Assembly (NCBI RefSeq): GCF_003610255.1
Contig: NZ_RAPS01000001.1
Span: forward strand, 1,240,001-1,304,000
DNA: 64,000 nucleotides
Reading direction: 5' to 3'
Source: Streptomyces sp. TLI_171
GTDB lineage: Bacteria; Actinomycetota; Actinomycetes; Streptomycetales; Streptomycetaceae
Position 1 is the stretch's first letter. Each line of letters begins with the position of its first letter. The notes below the pieces were generated by a model. That model was not told where the DNA came from and did no database searches. It saw nothing but the letters and a program-made list of their open reading frames with translations. A program made the position numbers and the translations under genes. Shown here in pieces: positions 42,748 through 50,615 of the stretch.

Positions 42748-43844
42748 CCGGCGTCCGCGAGGGCCGGCGACCGGTCGGCCGGCGCGCCGTCGACGGCCGC
42801 GGTGGCCGCGCGCAGCCGGTCGAGCAGGCCGAAGCCCGCCACCACCTGCTCGCGGGCCACCCCGAAGTCGATCAGGCAGGCGATCTCGTCCACGTCGGCC
42901 TTGCGGACCCGTTCGACCACCTCGGCGGCCTTCTCCACGGTGCCGAGCAGGCCGCCCTCCTCGAAGTAGCGTTCGAAGGAGCGCTCGACCATCGCGTCGA
43001 AGTGCCGGGGGCTGAGGGTGGCCGGGTCGATCTTCCGGCCCTTCGGCCCGGAGCTCATGGTGAGCCCGGCGAAGGAGCGCAGGTAGGCGCTGAGCGGGGC
43101 CCGGACGGTCTCCCGGGCGACCTCCTCGTCCTCGTGCAGGTAGGCGTGCAGCATCAGCACCACGTGCCCGCGGTCCTGCGGGTCGCCGGACTGCGCCGCG
43201 TACTCCTCGCGGTACAGCGCCACCTTGTCGGCGAGCTCCTCCAGGCTCTGCCCGACCAGGTGGGTGAGCAGCCCGGCGCCGGCCCGGCCGGCCGCCCGGA
43301 AGGTCTCCGGGCCGCCGGAGCTGGTGATCCAGACCGGCAGTTCGGCCTGGACCGGGCGCGGGTAGGAGCGCACGCGCTGCTGCTCGCCCGCGCCGTCGAG
43401 GACGGCGAGCTCGCCGCCGCGCCACAGTTCGCGGACGTCGGCGACGGTGCTCTCCAGCTTCTCCTTGCGGTCGGCGAAGTTCTCCGGCCGCAGCGCGAAG
43501 TCCTGCGGGTGCCAGCCGGAGGCGAAGGACACGCCGACCCGCCCGCCGGAGAGGTTGTCGACCACCGCCCACTCCTCGGCGATCCGCACGGGGTGGTGCA
43601 GCGGCGCCACCACGCTGCCCGCGCGGATGCCGATCCGTTCGGTGACGGCGGCGACGGCCGCGCCGAGCACGGCCGGGTTGGGGTAGATGCCGCCGAACTC
43701 GTGGAAGTGCCGCTCGGGCGTCCACACGGCGGTGAAGCCGTGCGTGTCGGCGAACTTCGCGCCGTCCAGCAGCAGGCCGTACCGGTCGGTCGAACCGGCG
43801 TCGGCCTCCTGCTCGTTGGCGAAGTAGAACAGGCTGAACTCCAT
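42744..43844 (-). CDS. Luciferase-like FMN-dependent monooxygenase (MupA/Atu3671 type)
   Basis: 366-aa TIM-barrel monooxygenase. Visible: FSLFYFANEQEAD at the start; GFTAVWTPERHFHEFGGIYPNPAVLGAAVA, in outline; APLHHPVRIAEEWAVVDNLSGGRVGVSFASGWHPQDF (about 80-115); and WITSSGGPETFRAAGRAGAGLLTH. This matches the natural-product LLM group found in or beside PKS/NRPS lines, where members oxidise carrier-bound acyl chains. ATG at 43844 after GGAGGAC. Lies between the AsnB gene (17-base gap) and its flavin reductase (overlap). Likely substrate: an acyl or aminoacyl group on the cluster's carrier protein (inference). Confidence 0.9.
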   Translation of the reverse strand: MEFSLFYFANEQEADAGSTDRYGLLLDGAKFADTHGFTAVWTPERHFHEFGGIYPNPAVLGAAVAAVTERIGIRAGSVVAPLHHPVRIAEEWAVVDNLSGGRVGVSFASGWHPQDFALRPENFADRKEKLESTVADVRELWRGGELAVLDGAGEQQRVRSYPRPVQAELPVWITSSGGPETFRAAGRAGAGLLTHLVGQSLEELADKVALYREEYAAQSGDPQDRGHVVLMLHAYLHEDEEVARETVRAPLSAYLRSFAGLTMSSGPKGRKIDPATLSPRHFDAMVERSFERYFEEGGLLGTVEKAAEVVERVRKADVDEIACLIDFGVAREQVVAGFGLLDRLRAATAAVDGAPADRSPALADAG

Positions 43845-43861
43845 CGTCTTGCCGTCCTCCG

Positions 43862-45715
43862 TCAGATGTCGAGGGTCACGTCGTAGGCCGACAGCCAGCG
43901 GTTCAGCCAGAGCGCCATCTCCAGGCCGCCGCGGCTGTACGGCAGGCTGGTGGCGCTCAGCGAGCGGTCCAGCACCTTGCCGAGCTTGGCCCGGTCGAGC
44001 AGCGGCAGCACCGGTGCGTTCGGGTCGGCCAGCACCTGGGTCATCTCGGCGCGCAGCGCGGCCTCGTAGCCCGGGTCCTGGGTGGCCGGGTACGGGGTCT
44101 TCTTGCGCTCCAGGATGGAGGCGGGCAGCAGGTCGCGGGCCGCCGCGCGCAGCAGGCTCTTCTCCTGGCCGTCGAAGGTCTTGGTCTCCCACGGGGTGTT
44201 GAACACGTACTCGACCAGGCGGTGGTCGCAGAACGGCACCCGGACCTCCAGGCCGACCGCCATGCTCATCCGGTCCTTGCGGTCCAGCAGGGTCTGCACG
44301 AACCGGGTCAGGTTCAGGTACGTCACCTTGCGCATCCGCCGGTCGAGTTCGCTCTCCCCGGGCAGCGCCGGGATCTCGGCGACGGCGTCGGCGTACCGGT
44401 CGGCCCGGTAGCCGGGTATGTCGAGCTTCTCGCGCAGGCCGCCGTCGAGCAGCGAGGTGCCGCCGAAGTAGCGGGCCGAGCCGGAGGTGAGCCACGGGAA
44501 GGTGTCCGCGTCGACGGCCTCCGGGCGGTGGAACCAGAGGTAGCCGCCGAACAGTTCGTCGGCGGACTCGCCGGACAGCGCCACCGTGGAGTGCTGGCGC
44601 ACCGCGCGGAACAGCAGGTACAGCGAGGGCCACATGTCGCCCCAGAACGCGGGCGGCACGTCGGTGGCCTGCAGCACCGCGGCCCGGACCTCGGGCCGGG
44701 ACAGGTCGGCGCTGTCCAGCAGGATCTCCTGGTGGTTGGTGCCGACGTGCGCGGACAGGTCCCGGACGAACGGGGCGTCGGGCGCGCCGCGCACCGCGTC
44801 CGGCTCGAAGCTGTCGACCGAGCCGCGGAAGTCCACCGAGAAGGAGTTGACCCGGCCGCGGCCCTCGCGCTCCAGCACCTGCGCGGCGAGCGCGGTGATG
44901 GTGGAGGAGTCCAGGCCGCCGGAGAGCAGGGTGCAGACCGGCACGTCGGAGATCAGCTGACGGCCGACGATGTCCTCGAGGAGTTCGCGGACGTGGCCGA
45001 TGCTCTGCTCGCGGGTGTCGGTGTGCGGGGCCGCTTCGAGCGTCCAGTAGCGGGACTTGTGGATGCCCTTGGCGTCGACCCGGACGATCTCGCCGGGGAT
45101 GACCTCGTGCATGCCGCTGAACACGGCCGCGCCGGGGGTCTTCACCATGTCCAGGGCCTCGCACAGGCCGGCCCGGTCGACGGTGCGGCGGGCCTGCGGG
45201 TTGGCCAGGATCGCCTTGGGCTCGGAGCCGAACAGCACGCCGCCCGGGGTCGGGTAGTAGTGCAGCGGCTTCACGCCCATCCGGTCGCGGACCAGGATCA
45301 GTTCCTGCCGCTGGGCGTCCCAGATGCCGATCGCGAACATGCCGTTGAGGCGGGTGGCGAAGTCGGCGCCCCACTGCAGGTAGGCGCGGAGCACCACCTC
45401 GGTGTCGCTGTTGGTCCGGAAGCTGTGGCCGTGCGAGACCAGCTCGGCGCGCAGCTCACGGTAGTTGTAGACCTCGCCGCAGAAGGTGAGGGCCGCCAGG
45501 GTGCGGTCGCCGTCGTGGTCGGCGACCATCGGCTGCTTGCCGCCCTCCAGGTCGATGATCGACAGTCGCCGGTGTCCGAGCGCGACCGGGCCGGAGATCC
45601 ACATGCCCTCCTCGTCCGGCCCGCGGCACTCCATGGTCCGGGTCATCTGCCGGACCAGCTCGTGCGAGCGTTCGAGCCCGCCCTCCCGGTCGTACCAGCC
45701 GGTGATTCCGCACAC
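43862..45715 (-). CDS. AsnB-type glutamine amidotransferase
   Basis: 617 aa. N-terminal class II glutaminase with Cys2 (GTG start, then CGITGWYD), RGPDEEGMW, LGHRRLSIIDL and FCGEVYNY; C-terminal synthetase with the pyrophosphate loop LLSGGLDSSTITALA at about 264 and the SGESADELFGGY motif at about 383. It adenylates a carboxylate and converts it to an amide with glutamine-derived ammonia. In a cluster with a carrier protein it may amidate a pathway acid, as OxyD does for the malonamate starter of oxytetracycline, rather than aspartate. GGAGGAC precedes the GTG. The carrier-protein gene lies 43 bases upstream. Confidence 0.93.
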   Translation of the reverse strand: MCGITGWYDREGGLERSHELVRQMTRTMECRGPDEEGMWISGPVALGHRRLSIIDLEGGKQPMVADHDGDRTLAALTFCGEVYNYRELRAELVSHGHSFRTNSDTEVVLRAYLQWGADFATRLNGMFAIGIWDAQRQELILVRDRMGVKPLHYYPTPGGVLFGSEPKAILANPQARRTVDRAGLCEALDMVKTPGAAVFSGMHEVIPGEIVRVDAKGIHKSRYWTLEAAPHTDTREQSIGHVRELLEDIVGRQLISDVPVCTLLSGGLDSSTITALAAQVLEREGRGRVNSFSVDFRGSVDSFEPDAVRGAPDAPFVRDLSAHVGTNHQEILLDSADLSRPEVRAAVLQATDVPPAFWGDMWPSLYLLFRAVRQHSTVALSGESADELFGGYLWFHRPEAVDADTFPWLTSGSARYFGGTSLLDGGLREKLDIPGYRADRYADAVAEIPALPGESELDRRMRKVTYLNLTRFVQTLLDRKDRMSMAVGLEVRVPFCDHRLVEYVFNTPWETKTFDGQEKSLLRAAARDLLPASILERKKTPYPATQDPGYEAALRAEMTQVLADPNAPVLPLLDRAKLGKVLDRSLSATSLPYSRGGLEMALWLNRWLSAYDVTLDI

Positions 45716-45758
45716 GTCGGGTGTCCTCCGTTCTTCGGGTGGTCGTTGCGGGGTGGCG

Positions 45759-46007
45759 TCAGACGAGGCGGGCGTCGACGGCCGCGAGCAGTTCGCGCGG
45801 GGTCTTCGCCTCGGAGGTGATGGTGGCGGGCAGCTCGATGCCGTACTTGCGCTCCAGCTTGGAGATCGCGTTCAGCAGGGTCAGCGAGTCGTAGCCGAGG
45901 GCGTCGTAGGGCTGGTCGAGGACGTCCTCGGTCGGCTCGACCGGGTCCTCCCAGTCGTTGCACTCGTTGAGCAGGTCGATCAGTTCCGCGAGCGTCAGGT
46001 TCGCCAT
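45759..46007 (-). CDS. Acyl carrier protein
   Basis: 82 aa, acidic. The phosphopantetheine site is in LGYDSLTLLNAISKLE, Ser at about 42, and the surrounding helix pattern resembles ACPs of aromatic PKS and of small aminoacyl pathways (LGYDSL). It needs a 4'-phosphopantetheinyl transferase, none of which is in the window. No ketosynthase-chain length factor pair or PKS/NRPS is nearby, so it probably carries one acyl or aminoacyl unit for the KAS III-like enzyme, monooxygenase or ligases. Confidence 0.9.
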   Translation of the reverse strand: MANLTLAELIDLLNECNDWEDPVEPTEDVLDQPYDALGYDSLTLLNAISKLERKYGIELPATITSEAKTPRELLAAVDARLV

Positions 46008-46032
46008 CGGGGGCCTTCCGTGAGGGGTGGGT

Positions 46033-47094
46033 TCAGTGGGACGGGTCGGGGCGGAGCGTCTCGTCGACCGAGGCGACGAGGGCCCGCTGGAAATCCGGGT
46101 CGAACGGCCCGTAGGTGCGCAGGCCGTCCGCGGTGCGGGGCGACATCAGGTGGCCCAGGCGCGGGTGGATGCTCAGCTGCGCGTGCAGGCCCTGCGCGAG
46201 CGCGGCGCGGTGCAGCAGGTGGGCCTGCCGGGTGGGCGTGGTCCAGTCCTCGGCGCCGACGTGGACGGCGATCCGGCCGGTGATCCGGGACAGCCGCCGG
46301 TACGGGGCGGGCTGGGCGAACCAGTCGCGCCAGAAGGAGGCGGGCGCCGACTCCTCGCCCTCGGCGAGCGCCGCGTCCTCCCAGGCGTCGTACTCCAACG
46401 CCAGTTCGGCGCGCAGCACTTCGAGGTCGGCCTGCGGGCCGAACCGGTCGACCAGGTCGAACGGGTCCCACCAGCCGCTGCGGCCGGTGGTGTCGGCGAG
46501 CGCGGCGGCCAGGTCGACGGTGCCGTCGGCGGCGGTGAAGCCGGCGGCCAGCCACTCCAGCCGCCGGTCCAGGTTCATCCAGCGCTGGAACACCGGGCGG
46601 GCCTCGGCGCTCGGCGCGACCACGGCCAGGCGGCTGTCGCCGCCCAGGCGTTCGGCGGCGGCCAGCGCGACCTCGGCGCCCATCGAGACGCCCAGCAGCA
46701 ATACCCGGTCGCCGTCCACCGCGGGGTGGGCGCGCAGCTCCTCGACCGCGCGGACGGCGTCGTCGACCAGGCCGGTGAAGGTGAAACGCTCCGACCCGGC
46801 GCCCCCGTTCCGATCCTCCGTCAGGAAGCGGGTGTCGTAGGAGACCGCGCCGATCCCGGCGGCGACCAGGGCGGCGCCCAGGTCGGCGAACAGCCGGACC
46901 GGTCCGTTGCCGGAGGCCTCGGCGGGCAGGTAGGCGTCCCGGTCCCAGACCCCGAACGGGTGCAGCAGCACCACGGCGGGCACCGGCTGCCCGGCCTCGG
47001 CGGGCAGCCGCAGCAGGGCGGTGCGGCCCCGGTCGAGCGCGAGCTTGTCGGTGCGGTCGGCGGCGGAGGTGTCGAATGCGGAGGTGTCGTTCAT
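46033..47094 (-). CDS. Alpha/beta hydrolase (dienelactone hydrolase-like)
   Basis: 353 aa. PAVVLLHPFGVWDRD at about 42 holds the oxyanion region; the nucleophile elbow is GVSMGAE at about 140 (GxSxG); the late IAVHVGAEDWTTP with the Asp and HPRLGHLM with the His complete a plausible triad. Could release a product from the carrier protein or hydrolyse an ester, amide or lactone. ATG at 47094 chosen because GAGACGG is properly spaced from it; a GTG nine bases earlier is possible. Confidence 0.82.
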   Translation of the reverse strand: MNDTSAFDTSAADRTDKLALDRGRTALLRLPAEAGQPVPAVVLLHPFGVWDRDAYLPAEASGNGPVRLFADLGAALVAAGIGAVSYDTRFLTEDRNGGAGSERFTFTGLVDDAVRAVEELRAHPAVDGDRVLLLGVSMGAEVALAAAERLGGDSRLAVVAPSAEARPVFQRWMNLDRRLEWLAAGFTAADGTVDLAAALADTTGRSGWWDPFDLVDRFGPQADLEVLRAELALEYDAWEDAALAEGEESAPASFWRDWFAQPAPYRRLSRITGRIAVHVGAEDWTTPTRQAHLLHRAALAQGLHAQLSIHPRLGHLMSPRTADGLRTYGPFDPDFQRALVASVDETLRPDPSH

Positions 47095-47107
47095 GTCCGA
47101 CACCGTC

Positions 47108-48121
47108 TCAGACCCGGACCAGGCTGCAGAACCACTGCATGCCGCCGGAGAGTCCGGCCAGCGCCACCAGGTCGCCGGGCTCCAGTTCGCCCCGCTGGTC
47201 GTACAGGCTCAGGCAGAGCAGCTGGTCGGCGCAGCCGACGTGGCTGAGCTCGGTGGAGAGCGCGGCGTTGGTGCGCTCCAGCGGGATGCCGGTCGCCTTG
47301 GCCACGCCGGCCAGCGAGTGCTGGTTGTCGTTCAGGTAGATCAGCCGCCGGATGTCCGAGGGCGACACGCCGGCCCGCTTGCAGGCCCGCTCGACCACGG
47401 CGGCCACCTGGTGGTCGACGTCCTTGACGAACTCGGTGAGCTGCTCCGGCTCGCGGCGGAAGTACTGGTGGACCAGGGCGAGTTGGTCGACCTCCAGGTT
47501 GGCGCCGACGGGGGCGGCGCCGCCGCCGAACTCGACCCGGAAGAAGTCCACGTAGCGCGGGTCGACGATCTGGTCGGTGGCCAGCCAGCGCAGCCGGCCG
47601 TGACCGCGCTCCAGCACCGCGGCGGCCGCGCCGTCGCTGCCCAGGCAGGTGTTGTTGCGCATCCGGTTGATGTGCGCCTCGCTGACCTTGTGCACGGCGA
47701 CCAGCAGCACCCGGTGGATGTCCTCGCGGACCGCCATCAGGCCGGCGATCTGCTGAAGGGCCGTCACCGCGGAGGAGCAGCCCTGGGTGGCGAGCAGGGT
47801 GGGGGTGGGGCCGAGGCCGAGTTCGCGGGCGACGGCGGCGGAGGCGTCCCAGTTGAGGTACTCGGGCACGCCGCTGTCGGCGACCACCAGGTAGTCGATG
47901 TCGGCGGCGGTCAGCCCGGCGGCGTCCATCGCCCGCTGGGCGGCGTCGGCCGCCATCCGGGTCTGGCCGACGCCCGGGGCGGCCCGGTGGTAGGTGCGGT
48001 AGCCCCAGCGGATCACCCGCTCCGGGTCGTCGACGTAGCTGCCGGCCGTTGCGGCCACGTCCTGGGGTTCGCCCAGCACGTGGGCGAGGGCGGAGATTCC
48101 GAGCGTCACGGGCGCGGTCAT
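47108..48121 (-). CDS. Ketoacyl-ACP synthase III-like enzyme with altered triad
   Basis: 337-aa thiolase-fold protein. The nucleophile is clear: LLATQGCSSAVTALQ (Cys at about 118). The usual late motifs differ: where FabH has PHQAN there is YLNDNQHSLAG, and where it has HGNTSAAS there is ELSHVGCAD; thus the conserved His and Asn appear shifted or replaced. GLSGGMQWFCSLVRV closes the protein as in the family. Such KAS III relatives (for example CerJ, ChlB3) transfer acyl groups to oxygen or nitrogen instead of making C-C bonds. Start overlaps the MATE gene stop. Likely acyl donor: the cluster ACP (inference). Confidence 0.85.
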   Translation of the reverse strand: MTAPVTLGISALAHVLGEPQDVAATAGSYVDDPERVIRWGYRTYHRAAPGVGQTRMAADAAQRAMDAAGLTAADIDYLVVADSGVPEYLNWDASAAVARELGLGPTPTLLATQGCSSAVTALQQIAGLMAVREDIHRVLLVAVHKVSEAHINRMRNNTCLGSDGAAAAVLERGHGRLRWLATDQIVDPRYVDFFRVEFGGGAAPVGANLEVDQLALVHQYFRREPEQLTEFVKDVDHQVAAVVERACKRAGVSPSDIRRLIYLNDNQHSLAGVAKATGIPLERTNAALSTELSHVGCADQLLCLSLYDQRGELEPGDLVALAGLSGGMQWFCSLVRV

Positions 48122-49527
48122 GCCGCAACCTCCTTGGCTTCGAGCTTGGTGGCGAGGGTCTGACGGGTCGCCAGCACCAGCAGCACGGTGGTCTGCGTCC
48201 CGGCGTTGACGATCATGGCGATCCAGGCGCCCGTCAGCCCGAGCGGCGTCAGGGCGAGCACCGGGGCCAGGCACAGCTGCAGGGCGGCGCCGGTGGTGGT
48301 GGAGGTGGCCAGCGCCTTGCCGTGGCCGCCGCCGAGGAAGATGCCGCTCAGCGTCACGTTGCAGAGCAGCAGCGTGATGTAGACCGCCAGCCAGGGGATC
48401 TGGCCGTGCGCGGCGCTGCGGACCGCCGCGTCGTCGGTGACGGCGTCCACCGCCAGGCCGCCGAGGGTGAGCACCGCGAGGCCGCCGAGCAGCGACCAGC
48501 CGATGCCGAGCCGCACCGAGGAGGAGCGGCTGGCCGCCAGCAGGACCTCGTCGGTGGCGCCCTTCGCCTGGGCGGCGATGATGGTCGCGGCCTGCCGCAT
48601 GGCGTAGGCGGCCATGGTGAGGAACAGCAGGGTGCGGGTGACGGTGCCGTACGCGGCGACCTGGTCGGTGCCGAACCGGGCCACCACGCCGACGATCAGC
48701 ATGCCGGCGGCCATCCGCACCAGGAAGTCCACCCCGAGCGGCAGTCCGGCCTTCAGGATCTCGCGGACCGGGCCCGCCGCGTCCGCGGGTTCCTCGGTGT
48801 CGGCGGCCGCGGCCAGCTCCGTCACCAGCTTGGACTTCCGGTACAGCCGCCAGGTCACCGCGAGGGTGACCGCCCGGGAGCCGACCAGGGCCAGCGCCGA
48901 GCCGGCCACGCCGAGCTTGGGCACGCCGAGCCAGCCGTAGATCAGGATCGGGTCGGCGACCACCAGGATCAGGTTCGACAGCACCGCCATCCGCATCGGG
49001 GTGCGGGTGTCGCCGGTCGCCTTGAAGGTGCTGTCCACCAGGTACTGGCCGTAGAACACCGCGATGCCGGGCACCGAGATCGTCAGGTAGTCGACGGACA
49101 GCCCGACCGCGGTCTGCTCGTCGGAGCCGAGGATCAGCCGGGCCAGCGGCTCGCGCAGCACGAACAGCACCACGCAGATCACCGCGGTGATCAGCAGGGT
49201 GAGCCGGAACGCGGCCCGCAGCACCGGGCGCAGCCGGGCGTACTCGTTGGCGCCGACGGCCTGCGACAGCAGGATGGTGGTGCCGCCGCTGACCGCCAGG
49301 ATGACGCTCATCAGCACGTTCTCGAGGGTGCTCGCCATGGTGACGGTGGCCAGCGCGGACGCCCCCAGCCGGGCGATCCAGACCACCGAGATGATGCCGG
49401 CGATGACGCCCGACATCAGCTCGATGTACACCGGCCAGGCGACCGGCAGCAGCCGCGCCGGGTCCAGCCACCCCAGCAGCGGCCGGCTCTTCGGCGGCGG
49501 CGTGGTGGACGCAGGTGGAGGTGTCAT
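48118..49527 (-). CDS. MATE-family efflux transporter
   Basis: 469 aa with twelve hydrophobic helices and two similar halves: LGWLDPARLLPVAWPVYIELMSG start, VDSTFKATGDTRTPMRMAVLSNLILVVADPILIYGW in outline (the typical TGDTRTPM...N..DP pattern), and GAYGTVTR-like AAYGTVTRTLLFLTMAAYAM in the second half. Exports cationic or lipophilic drugs with Na+ or H+. Embedded between biosynthetic genes with ATGA overlaps on both sides, so it very likely exports the product and gives self-resistance. Confidence 0.92.
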   Translation of the reverse strand: MTPPPASTTPPPKSRPLLGWLDPARLLPVAWPVYIELMSGVIAGIISVVWIARLGASALATVTMASTLENVLMSVILAVSGGTTILLSQAVGANEYARLRPVLRAAFRLTLLITAVICVVLFVLREPLARLILGSDEQTAVGLSVDYLTISVPGIAVFYGQYLVDSTFKATGDTRTPMRMAVLSNLILVVADPILIYGWLGVPKLGVAGSALALVGSRAVTLAVTWRLYRKSKLVTELAAAADTEEPADAAGPVREILKAGLPLGVDFLVRMAAGMLIVGVVARFGTDQVAAYGTVTRTLLFLTMAAYAMRQAATIIAAQAKGATDEVLLAASRSSSVRLGIGWSLLGGLAVLTLGGLAVDAVTDDAAVRSAAHGQIPWLAVYITLLLCNVTLSGIFLGGGHGKALATSTTTGAALQLCLAPVLALTPLGLTGAWIAMIVNAGTQTTVLLVLATRQTLATKLEAKEVAA

Positions 49528-50615
49528 CGCGGAGCACTTTCCTTAGCTGTTCGGAACCGATCGGGGGCGAAGGCGGCGGGTATGCCGTCCGTGCCGGTGA
49601 CCACCAGGTCGGCGAGCAGGTCCGCCGTGACCGGCGCCAGCAGCACGCCGTGCCGGTAGTGGCCGGTGGCCGCGTAGGTGTGCGGGCGGCCCGGGACGCG
49701 GCCCATCACCGGCAGGTGGTCGGGGGTGTCGGGCCGCAGCCCGACCCGGGTCTCCACCACCCGGTGGCCGGCCAGTGCGGGCACCAGCGCGACCGCGGAG
49801 CGCAGCAGCGCCTCGGTGTCCCGTTCGGAGGGCCGCACGTCGAAGCCGGTGTGGTCGAGGGTGGCGGCGACGATCGTCTCGTGACCGTGCCGGCCGGCCA
49901 GGAACACCGGCTGCCCGTCCACCACGCCGCGGATGCCGTGCCGCAAGCCGGGCCCGCCGGCCGGGTCCCGCAGCAGCACCACCTGGCCGCGCACCGGTGT
50001 GACCGGCCACGGGTGCAGCTCGGGCGACCAGGAGCCGGCGGCGACCAGCACCGCGTCCGCGGCGACCTCGCCGAGCGCCCCGACCCGGCGTTCCACGAAG
50101 CGGACGCCGGCCGCCGCGGCGGCCAGCCGGAGCGCCGCCCGGACTCGCTGCGCGTCCACGTGGTGGTCCTCGGTGACGAAGCCGCCGCCGACCGCCTCGG
50201 GCGACAACAGCGGTTCCAGGGAGCGCAGTTCGTCGGCGTCCAGGGCCTTCGGCGGGGCGTCGTGGCCCTCCCGGAAGCCGTACATGGCGGCGACCCGTTC
50301 GCGGTCCGACTCCTGGTGGGCGACCAGCAGCAGCCCCTCGGCGCCGTACCCGAGGTCGGTGCCGCTCGCCTCGGCGAGCTCGGCGGCGAAGCCGGGCCAG
50401 CGGTGCCGGGCCCGGTGCGCGAAGGCCAGCAGCTCGGGGTCGGGGAAGTCCGCCGCGCTGACCGGCGACAGCATGCCGGGGGCGACCGCGGAGGCGGTGC
50501 CGGGGAGTTCCTCGTGGTGGACCTCCACGGCCAGCCCGCGCTGCGCGCAGCGCCAGGCGACGGCCAGCCCGACCACGCCGCCGCCGATCACGGCCAGGTC
50601 CGGGCGGCGGGTCAC
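49524..50615 (-). CDS. FAD-dependent amine oxidase, ThiO/glycine-oxidase-like
   Basis: 363-aa DAO-family flavoprotein. FAD-binding LAVIGGGVVGLAVAWRCAQRG opens the protein; SAVAPGMLSPVSAADF at about 43; GGFVTEDHHVDAQRVRAAL at about 145; VRGQVVLLRDP and the closing VGLRPDTPDHLPVMGRVPG with HYRHGVLLAPVTADLLADLV are ThiO-like. ThiO oxidises glycine to iminoacetate for thiamine, but no thi genes are near and it is tightly coupled within this cluster (overlaps with both DAHP synthase and MATE genes), so a pathway amine is a more likely substrate (inference). Confidence 0.85.
   Translation of the reverse strand: MTRRPDLAVIGGGVVGLAVAWRCAQRGLAVEVHHEELPGTASAVAPGMLSPVSAADFPDPELLAFAHRARHRWPGFAAELAEASGTDLGYGAEGLLLVAHQESDRERVAAMYGFREGHDAPPKALDADELRSLEPLLSPEAVGGGFVTEDHHVDAQRVRAALRLAAAAAGVRFVERRVGALGEVAADAVLVAAGSWSPELHPWPVTPVRGQVVLLRDPAGGPGLRHGIRGVVDGQPVFLAGRHGHETIVAATLDHTGFDVRPSERDTEALLRSAVALVPALAGHRVVETRVGLRPDTPDHLPVMGRVPGRPHTYAATGHYRHGVLLAPVTADLLADLVVTGTDGIPAAFAPDRFRTAKESAPR

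Noticed and set aside
45759..48121. Type II polyketide synthase cluster, because of the ACP and KAS III-like gene
   Set aside because: No KS-alpha/chain-length-factor pair, no aromatase or cyclase of that class in the window; the ACP stands alone.
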